Origin: Bursaphelenchus xylophilus
Lineage: Eukaryota; Nematoda; Chromadorea; Rhabditida; Aphelenchoididae
Direction of reading: 5' to 3'
Assembly: GCA_904066235.2 (NCBI GenBank)
Contig: CAJFCV020000004.1
Location: 11,036,001 to 11,100,000 of the forward strand
Length of the DNA: 64,000 nucleotides
Shown: in pieces, positions 56,273 to 64,000 of the stretch
Numbering within the stretch: position 1 is the first letter of the stretch
How the letters are laid out: the number at the start of each line of letters is the position of its first letter
Program-made: the position numbers and the translations under genes
The notes under the pieces: model-generated
Told to the model about the DNA's origin: nothing
The model's input: the letters and a program-made list of their open reading frames with translations, nothing else
Database searches by the model: none

Positions 56273-56425
56273 TATTAGGGGTTTCTTATGCCCCTGCAAA
56301 GCGCGAGCCAAAATTTTCAGCAATTACTATTTATATGGCCTATTGGCCTGTAACTGTTGGCAAATTTAAATAAAATCTGAGCGTTTTAGAATACACTTAA
56401 TACTTGGGGTACTACTTCCTTTACA

Positions 56426-57039
56426 AAATTAAACAGATCAAGTTTCACTACGTAAAATTTGCCGCTGCTTCTTTTACATTTTTTCACTAAATTCGCTAAT
56501 CAAAAAAACACATAAATATAATAATAAAACATTTCCCTTGATTTCCCAACATATCCCAACCAAAAATCAAAGGTTACACTTCCTTCTTTTCCCTACAGTA
56601 TCATTGCGAAAATATACGTCGATTAAGTGGCTTATCGCCATTCCAAGTTCTGGGCCGTGTGCCATTCCCACGGCTCTGGTTCAGGCTTTTAATGGAAAAT
56701 GAAAAAAAAGAGAAAAGTCAAGACAACAGGTAAGCGGATATATTCCCAAATGTCTATATAAATTCCCGAGTAAGTGGGCTTTTGTTTTTCGGAGGCCTTG
56801 GGGGACAAGTTGGCGAAGTTGTGGCCGTCTTGTTTTTTGATTATAATTCAATATGGTATAGACTTTAATACGATGTAATCTAATGCTGTAGACTTTAATA
56901 TGATCTGTCCGAGGGTGGTATAATTGAATAGTACCTAAACGCTCAGTTAATTCAATTTTAGTCTGAACTTTGACGTTGTTGCGGTATTTATGGCTAAAAT
57001 GACGCGCACTCAGACTGTTCTTTAATTTTTTGGGGTACC
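56426..57039. other. Intergenic, no gene seen
   Basis: No repeat family of the window is recognised. The minus-strand frame at 56681-57055 is not accepted. Confidence 0.35.
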
Positions 57040-57690
57040 TTGAGGAAACACACAACGCTCAGAAATTAATTAAGCAGATTTAGACCAGTTTTTGTCACGT
57101 ACAGTGAGGGACCTGATCCAACGGCAAAAAAACGTCTCCTTTTGCATCCCGGAAGGGACCAAAATGTCTCCAAACCCTACCCTCCTCTAAACTAAAAAAC
57201 TCCGTTTTGAAAAGCGCGCCCTTTCCCTCAAGGCGGGCTCTTCAAAACGGGGTTTTTTAGTTTACTATTTAAAGAAGGTTTGGAGACATTTTGGTCCCTT
57301 CCGGGATGCAAAATGAGACGTTTTTTGCCATTGGATCCGGTCCCTCACTGCAGAGTATTACAGATTTGAGACTCGTTACGTAAGCATTGTAGAAATGACC
57401 GTGATTTTGAGGTCGAAAATTGGCAAAAATATGGGACTTGTATGCGAATTTTGGCATGAAAAGTTTCATGACTATTTCTGAGGGTAATTTTTCCACAAAA
57501 AAATTAATTTTTTACAAGAAACTGGCAAAGATATGGACAAAAAATGCTCTTCTCTTTGACCGTTCTCCGCGTTTTGCATTCTCTCTTTGCCGGAAAGAAG
57601 TATGTCTCTCGGCAAGAGGGTAAAAGTGTGGCGCATTCTAGTGAAAAAGTCTCGGCGTTTTCTGGAAAGCACTTCGAAAATCATACTCTA
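57040..57690. repeat. D-family repeat with C5 inside
   Basis: A worn D end (CACAACGCTCAGAAATTAAT) precedes C5. D sequence resumes after it (GACCGTGATTTTGAGGTCGA, GGCATGAAAAGTTTCATGAC, AACTGGCAAAGATATGGACA). Confidence 0.65.
57101..57351. repeat. C5: complete C-family foldback (251 bp)
   Basis: The arms of about 120 bp are nearly perfect inverses (ACAGTGAGGGACCTGATCCA .. AACTAAAAAACTCCGTTTTG versus CAAAACGGGGTTTTTTAGTT .. GGATCCGGTCCCTCACTG) around a loop of about 15-20 bases. Confidence 0.9.
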
Positions 57691-57894
57691 AATTTGAGCC
57701 AACTTTCACATCATAAAAAAAACTACGCATTTTGAAAAACCGGATTATACAAATTTTTATCTTATCCCTCGTCAAATACGGTAAAACGAGTCCAAATCTG
57801 AATCGCTTAACGTTTTTTTCGTGCAGTTTCCCTAATCTCAACGCCATGACTAAAAAATTCGGCATGTCGAAAACAGCGGGTCAAAAAATGTTAC

Positions 57895-58895
57895 TTCTTA
57901 GCAATAGCTAGCATTTTCAGCTTTGCAGAAACGTTCGAAACGATCCTTACGTGCGGGCCAAAAGTCTGAACTTTACGGCGTTCAGTTCGACGCCAAAGTG
58001 TTTCTTCATGCTCTGGGGGCACTGGCATTTCGAATTTGTAGGCCAGAGCCACCTGTACTTCCGCTGTTCGAAAATTCCACCCCTAAGTATGGCGTGGAAT
58101 TTTCCGGCTTCCAAAAGGGTTTATTGTCCAAAGCCAAAAGTCAAGGGAATGTCTGAAGTGCGGCTCTCCGATTTTCCTAAAGTTTTGTACAAATGCCTGG
58201 CACGGTCCGAAAAAAAATCCTAAAAATTTTGGCTGGCATTTTGCAGGCGCAGCTGAGATATTCAACAATCTTTGTGGCCAACAGAGTGCGCCAAACACGG
58301 AAAGCGGTTGCAGAGAAATAGACTTTTTGGCCATGTCTTTACCAGTTTCGCAGTGAAAGAAGAATTTACTTTCTCGTAGAAAGCCCTCTACGTGAAAAAA
58401 TGAATCAAATTTTTCATGACAAAATGCGCAAAAAAGTGTAACATTTTACATGGGAAGTGCTCCAAGCGCGACGCTCCGATTTTCTTAAAATTTTGCACAC
58501 GTTTAGGGTATAGCCCACATATCAAACCCTGAAAATTTTAGCTTCCGTTTTGCAGGCGCAGCCGCGATATTCAACGATTTTTGCGGCCGGGAGAGAAGGA
58601 AAAATGCGGAGTGCGGTCAGAGAGAAAGGAGTTTTTGGCCATATCTTTGCGTAGTTTGAGCGGAAAACACTACTTTTTTGTGGTAAAATTTCTATCACAA
58701 GTGTAAATAGGCGTGAACCTTTTTTTCCAAACTTTGCAGCGCCCCATTTTTGCCAAATTTGGATCTAAAAACGTTTCTGCAAAGGACGAACTAGAAGTCT
58801 CGCATTTGTCTTGTAGGAAAATCGATCTAAATTTGGGCCAAATTTCATCAAAATCTGAGGATCATACTTGCTGCACTTTTAGCACCTCCGCGGTA
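57895..58895. repeat. Tandem run of D-family copies
   Basis: At least two partial copies follow each other. 58145-58450 runs from GTCTGAAGTGCGGCTCTCCG to GCGCAAAAAAGTG. 58452-58895 runs from GGGAAGTGCTCCAAGCGCGA to CATCAAAATCTGAGG .. TTTTAGCACCTCC. A worn piece lies before them. Confidence 0.7.
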
Positions 58896-59240
58896 AAACT
58901 TATTATTCTCCTACTATATACGTATAGTGATTGGATTGCATTGCAGCTCAATCCCTTTGCCGCATTTAAAAAAAAGTTTATTAATTTTTTTAACGTCGCT
59001 CTCCCAAATCATTTGCAATTTCCAAGGCAAAAGTTTAATCCATAACATCAATTCTGAGCAATTGAGCTTGTTTCTAATCTCAAAAAATCATTTCTTGTAT
59101 TATATTTGTTAAATCGTCACTAAAGTGGCAATCGCTCTGAGCCGGATGTACGACATCCAGATCGCCCTGCAGACATGTGCGTACATTCAGTAAATTAAAT
59201 GATGTCGAAATGAAGGAGAAAATGTTGCTAATCCGAGACC

Positions 59241-62200
59241 ATGTTTAGGCCGCAGAAAGTTGCCCAGAGACAAGAAAAAAAGGAGAAAAAGGAGCTCAAA
59301 AACATGGCGTTTAATATCAGCACCATCTTGGAGAAGACCCAGGAGGAGAAAGCGACGGAGAAAGATAATTGTGATGGTAAGCGGGTACAGGGATAGAAAT
59401 ATGAGCATTTTCATAAGTCAAACAAATTTCTTGCGCCTCATTTATACCACACCCTCAATATTCGTGCTGTCATAAATTATTGACGCAATACAGTCAAATA
59501 AACTTGCCACCGTAATATCGCCTATCAATAATTATTAAAAATTACGCTTTTTTACGGTAGAACTTTAAAATAGGACCTCCCGAAACTTGTTTTAAATGCA
59601 CTCTTTTGGAATTCAGGGATACGAAAGCGACCGTGACGTAAGTCGTACATAACAGTGCATAGAATTTATGTCAATTAGAAGAGAAGTATTCAGATGTCAA
59701 AAAAGCGGCGCGCTATGGACAGAAAACGATATTTCTTACGAAGAGCGGAGCAAGAGATATATTTCGCAGTAATTTTTGGCAAATAAAAAAAGTAAAATCA
59801 AAGGAAATTTTTGGGGCTGGAGGTTCCCATATCAGCAGAAAATTATGAATTCTTGCTGAAACACACGCTAAGGTTTCTTCAAATATGAAAAATTAGGTAA
59901 AATTTTGAAGGGAGATGCTATTCTTTCTTGCAACAGAGATCACAAGGACTTGTAAGCGGTCAGACGTGGGAATTGGGCAGGGTCTTCAAAAATGACTTTG
60001 AAATGATCAAAATTTTTGTCGCTCCCCAAGTTGTGCGTACTCTCTCGGCGACAGCGACCGCTGAATATCTCGTCTGCGCCTGCAAAGCACGAGCTAAGAT
60101 TCTTAGGAATTGATATGTGACCTATGCCCGATATGTATGCGAAATTTAAAGTAACCCTCATTAGGGCACTTCCTTTATTAGCATTGCAGATTTTCAGCAT
60201 CTCAAGCTTAATCTATGCAGAATAAATACGCAAAAATTCGAAGAAAATTGAAAATCCACCATAGTAAACACAATTACTGTTCGTCCCAAGAACAGTAATT
60301 GTAAAAACCATCGTGCCCAAAACGACGAAAAAACATTGCTTCCGCAAAGGGCAGATGTTTGTGCAAAGTTGTAAATAAATGTTTGTTTTCCCGGAATAAC
60401 ACCAACTGTGACAAGTTGGGTCGTCCAAATACCACTCTGAAGTCACGGGAAGTGGCAAAGGGGAGAACGTGCCCTGAAGGTTGAGTTTGTGACAGGAATT
60501 TTCGATTAGCAAATTATGCCGCTGGAAACAAGGAGTAATCAAAAGAAGGTGGCGGAGGTTTTTGGGGCAATTAAAACAATTAAAATCTGATGTCATAAAG
60601 GATTACGGCTAAAAATATATTTCTGTTTTTTTAACTGTCCTTTCGGCGGTGCTCGGGAAGGCTCCGCCGACTCCGCGCTGACATCAAGGTGGTATCAGTC
60701 TGTCGGGAAAATAATGTGGATTCTTCGCGCATTGGATGAATCTGCACCCTTTTTCGACGAGTCGAAACATTTTGCTACGGTGACCCGCCACTGATTTTCC
60801 AACAGACTGATAAAGCGCCAGCAAAAATAAGAACTCACACCAGGTCAACTCGGCAATTTCTGACCTTTTTGAGAGACTCTTATGAACACTTTTGCCGCTT
60901 CAAGTCCCGGACAAGAACTTTCCGAAGCGTTTTTACCGCAAAAGGGCAAAAGGAGCAAAAAAAGGTCATAAAATCTTCACACAGTATATGAAATCAGATT
61001 ATAGTCTCTCGGGAAAATGACGATCACGGAGACATACCGCAAGTTCGAATCCGCAAGTTCGAATGCCTAAAGTTCGAATGACTAAAGTTCGAACGACCTC
61101 CAGTTCGAACTACCTAATGTTCGAATGACCGTAACTTTGAATAACCTAAAGTTCGAATGACTAAAGTTCGAAAATGAAAAAAAAGTTAATTAATATTTAA
61201 ATTATAATTTGCATATAATTATTTTGCAAAATACACTTCCTCTTCAATCATTCATTCATCCTCTACGATGGAGGTTGGTTGTCCGAACACTCTGACCGAC
61301 AACGAACGCGCTGTTCTTCATGTCGACCTGATCAAGATTCATCATGGAGCCAATCCAACTGTGCCTCTCTCGGTTTGGGTTTGTCGAACTGGATTAGGTT
61401 TGTCGAACTGGAGGTCGTTCGAACTTTAGTCATTCGAACTTTAGGCTTTCGAACTTGCGGATTCGAACTTGCGGTGGGTAACCGTTTTTTGGATACCAAA
61501 AAAAACGGCTTTGCGAGCAGAGCAGCAGTTTTTTTTTCACAAGGCAAAAAAATCGCGTGTGAGGCAGATTTAAACTTGGGGGTTTTCGAACTTGCGGTAG
61601 GCGTCCGGAGACCCACCGCAAGTTCGATTCTTTTTTTTTCATTCTGCATTTTTTATATTTTCATATTTCGAACTTCCGGTTTTCGATCTTTTAGTTTTTC
61701 TAATTTGAGGTTTTTCGAACTTCTAGTATTCGAACTTGCGGCATTCGAACTTGCGGCATTCGAAATTTTGGTTGTCGAACTTGGGGTTTTTCGAACTTCC
61801 GGTAGGCGGTCGACGATCACAATGTCGTTGCGCCAATCGCGTGGCTAAAGAAAAATTTGATTTTGCCGCGACACAACTCATTTTCTCCATGTGATTTTCG
61901 TTGCGTCAAAGTGCTCATTTTCCCGACAGATTCAACAAGAGAAAATTGGCTTCAAAGTGGCTGTAAAGCCTAACTTATTTTATTCAGACGATGGCAGCTG
62001 GGCAAAGAAGAAACATGAGGAAAAAATGGCATGGTAAGAGGGACCAAGGCAATTCTTTTGTCAAACCATCAAAAAAAAATTAATTGAAAAATCCGCCTTG
62101 GCCCCCTTTTACCATATTTTTTCAGTTTTTTTCCTAGGTGCCCCCTTCGTTGTGCTCCTCTTCGGATCTTAACCTGATGTTTATCATTTTCAGACGCCTC

Positions 62201-62325
62201 GCCTCCGCCAATCTCCCCCAATCCCCTGCTTCCGCCCATAACAAACGCCTCCGCTTTGCTTGCGATCGCCAACGACGTCAAATCACCTAGTCTGGCCGAA
62301 CTTCACTCCCTGTTCGGCCTAAAAG
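59241..62325 (+). CDS. Probable transcription factor with eh1-like motif, exons 1-2 (gene continues past right edge)
   Basis: Exon 1 is 59241-59376 (45 codons plus one base; donor G|GTAAGC). Exon 2 is 62194-62325 (acceptor TTTTCAG, donor G|GTAGGC). The phases agree and give 89 residues. A basic, lysine-rich start (QRQEKKEKKELKN) is followed by FNISTILEK (residues 24-32). This fits the eh1/octapeptide pattern F-x-I-x-x-I-L that recruits Groucho-type corepressors in homeobox and other transcription factors. Exon 2 is proline-rich (ASPPISPNPLLPPI) and ends LAELHSLFGLK. A DNA-binding domain would be expected in exons beyond 64000; none was found in the window. The start is the first ATG after an in-frame stop. 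The family cannot be named, and the gene call itself rests on two coherent exons. Confidence 0.6.
59925..60185. repeat. D-family fragment in the intron of the eh1 gene
   Basis: ACTCTCTCGGCGACAGCGAC, TCTGCGCCTGCAAAGCACGA and AATTGATATGTGACCTATGC are D landmarks. Confidence 0.7.
60270..60302. repeat. Perfect 13-bp hairpin
   Basis: ACAATTACTGTTC and GAACAGTAATTGT with a 7-base loop. Confidence 0.8.
60693..60813. repeat. A-family MITE
   Basis: TATCAGTCTGTCGGGAAAAT to TTTTCCAACAGACTGATAA, with a short GGCGG/GTGGATT hybrid interior. Confidence 0.85.
61001..61931. repeat. A-family MITE split by element L
   Basis: The left end ATAGTCTCTCGGGAAAATGA breaks at 61027. The rest resumes at 61812 (GACGATCACAATGTCGTTGC .. 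GCTCATTTTCCCGACAGA). Confidence 0.85.
61028..61811. mobile_element. L: 784-bp element with subterminal TTCGAACTT repeats, 9-bp target duplication
   Basis: It is flanked by GACGATCAC at 61019-61027 and 61812-61820. The ends GGAGACATACCGCAAGTTCG and (inverted) GACCGCCTACCGGAAGTTCG are similar. The left side is an array of AAGTTCGAATGACYTA-type units; the right side is the same array inverted (ATTCGAACTTGCGG). A 189-residue plus-strand frame (61279-61848) is a translation of this array, not a gene. Confidence 0.85.
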
Positions 62326-63690
62326 GTAGGCCAAGGAATACATAGCGGGCATCAATGCAACAGAATTATTAATGCAAATTTATAATCAACGGCGATTTGA
62401 TAAGCGCGGTATATGTGTATGCTAACCGGAGCTATATATGTATGTATATCTTGGGTCCGCGCGCACATACTATAAACGTATACTCGACTACGCTTTGCAA
62501 GTCTAATAAGGAATTGTGTCGTTTGTTTCACGGGCAATTTGTATTGTTAGGGTTTGGGGAAAGGTTAGAAATCTGATACAGAGCGTGCTGAGTAAGCGTT
62601 ATGGGGAATTGGTAATGATAAACGTTGAAAACAGCAAAGAGAATAGGTAAATAAGTGACGCTGTTGGGAAACGTAGGCCTGTGAAATTCAAATGAAGGGT
62701 TTTTTCGCGTACTGTAAATAACTTTGACTTTGATTGAAATTTGGCGCCCCTACTGTTAATAAGTCACCAAAAAGTTGCGAAAAATCAGAGCTAACGAAGC
62801 CTACACCTCTATTGGCCAAAATAAACGTTTATTTAGACGCTGTTTTTGTTCGCTTTGGATAGCCATTAAAACACCATGATTAGGGTAGATTTTGGCTCCA
62901 TTTTCATAAGCAACTTTCGAGCTTTATATTTATATCAAAATCTTGTAGTTTACAGCTCATCTTTATGTCAAAATATTGCAAACCATTTTGACAAGAAAAA
63001 AGAATTTGCGCAGTGCGAAATGCCCATAAAAAATGCGAGGCGTTTTTATTGTGCACCCGTATCTCTTCTGCTTGTTTATACTTTTTTTGACGTACCCCGT
63101 GCACCTCTATTGTAGTACCAATAACATTCTTTTGTTCTAGAAAAAAGATCTTCATCAAACCTAGACCACTTAAATTCTGAACCCTCTTTTGTATTAACCA
63201 TACGTTCCTCAGAGCGAACGCCAGGACCCTGAGCTCAAGATATACAGCGATATTTACTTTCCTTTGTCATTACGTCTCCTACATTCAACAGTTAAGGAAT
63301 ATTACACAATAATGTTTTTAAATTTATAAGAAACATACGTCTGTAATTTGCAAATTCCCGGACAAAATTTTACACAATCTTACCGTCGAACCCGATGACT
63401 AATAGGGCTGCGAGAAAGTGCCTGGAGAACATGTCCTATGGGCTAGAATGCCACCTTTAAATAAAAACTTTTGACAAGATTTAAATAAAAAATTTTGACA
63501 AGTTTGTCAACGAAATCGGCGAATTAATGACGATTACAAATTTCTATGAAGTAATTTGTAGATTTGCGTAATATCGCCGAAGAAAAACTGTAAGGCTAAA
63601 TTCCACGATTAACGTGAACCTTTGGTGACTAGGGAGGTGCCCAAAGGGAGCTAAAAACAAGCGTTGCAAATCGTTGAAGACCCGTTGAAA
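62326..63690. other. Downstream intron or intergenic sequence, no further exon found
   Basis: If the eh1 gene continues, this is intron 2. I found no homeodomain-like or other DNA-binding coding stretch here. Confidence 0.35.
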
Positions 63691-64000
63691 AGTACTCCCA
63701 CGGCGAGATCCAACATGGAAGCGCGACGCCCGTATTTTGACAAACTTGGGAGCAAATTTAGGTTGATTTTCTCTAACAATAAGACGTTTCCGAGAATTTC
63801 GGAAATCGCAGAAACGTCTGTGATATTCAGGTCGAATTTTGACAAAATTTTACAATTTTTTGGCATGAAAAATCTGATCTCTAACAAAGATAATAATGGT
63901 TCAACAAAAAATAAGTTTTTCCACCCGAAACTGGACAAAGATAGGGCCAAAAAAGTGTATGTATTTATCTCTGACCATTCCCCAACCTTTTCTCGACTGC
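63691..64000. repeat. D-family repeat running off the right edge
   Basis: AGTACTCCCACGGCGAGATC near 63690, TTTGACAAACTTGGGAGCAA, GGCATGAAAAATCTGATCTC and AAACTGGACAAAGATAGGGC are D landmarks in order. Confidence 0.7.

Larger units (their letters stand above)
55320..56425. repeat. D-family repeat interrupted by F2 and C4
   Basis: D sequence starts at CCCAAAGTGTGACGTTCAGA. It is broken at 55454 by F2, resumes at 55820 (GATTTCTTACG, CATGAAAAGTTTCATG), is broken again at 56085 by C4, and resumes at about 56278 (GCAAAGCGCGAGCCAAAATT) to the end GGGGTACTACTTCC. Confidence 0.75.

Noticed and set aside
61279..61848. 189-codon plus-strand open frame, the longest but one in the window
   Set aside because: It is a translation of the TTCGAACTT array of element L (repeated FELA/FRTSG-type peptide) and crosses into the A-family MITE.

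Overview
The window looks like nuclear DNA of a rhabditid nematode, probably Caenorhabditis or a close relative. The evidence is AT-rich non-coding DNA, spliced genes with short TTTCAG-type acceptors (one intron is 52 bp), AATAAA signals 30-110 bp after stop codons, nematode-typical families (CAP/SCP-TAPS, cathepsin B, carboxylesterase), and a very high load of small inverted-repeat transposons. I could run no searches. All family calls come from reading motifs and checking that splice phases agree.

Five protein-coding genes are supported. (1) A carboxylesterase first exon on the minus strand (342-551) runs off the left edge. (2) A CAP/SCP-TAPS secreted protein on the plus strand has four exons in 28190-30545; its signal-peptide exon was not found. 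(3) A complete four-exon cathepsin B-type cysteine protease lies on the plus strand (31462-33972, 375 aa). (4) A complete three-exon secreted six-cysteine protein of neurotrophin/NGF (Spaetzle-like) cystine-knot type lies on the minus strand (35247-36553, 146 aa), tail to tail with the protease. (5) The first two exons of a probable transcription factor with an eh1-like repression motif lie on the plus strand (59241-62325) and continue past the right edge. The middle cluster (28-36.6 kb) therefore encodes three secreted proteins; I see no operon-like spacing between them.

Most of the rest is transposon-derived. About 40 copies of one TA-flanked MITE family (A; ends CAGTCTGTCGGGAAAATAAT) are spread over the window, including every intron of the protease gene. 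Other families are: B (8-bp target duplications, hAT-like, with internal 21-bp tandem repeats); C (near-perfect foldback of about 250 bp); D (about 400-470 bp, ends like GGGGAAGTAC..AGTGCGACGCTCAG); E, J and K (CAGGGTG/CAGAGTG-type ends, TA target); F (host of nested insertions); L (subterminal TTCGAACTT repeats); M (GC-rich, nested); P (1.49-kb palindrome with IR/DR ends); S (inverted-repeat element holding a degenerate tRNA); and one internally deleted mariner. A short RTE-like LINE 3' relic lies near 44 kb.

Several nests can be ordered in time. F contains B and E, and an uninterrupted second F copy serves as the empty site. Two A copies are split by L and by M with matching target duplications. 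A K element, the mariner and an A copy stand end to end, joined only by TA dinucleotides. The cystine-knot gene is the most interesting coding find; the IR/DR palindrome and the datable nests are the most interesting non-coding finds.
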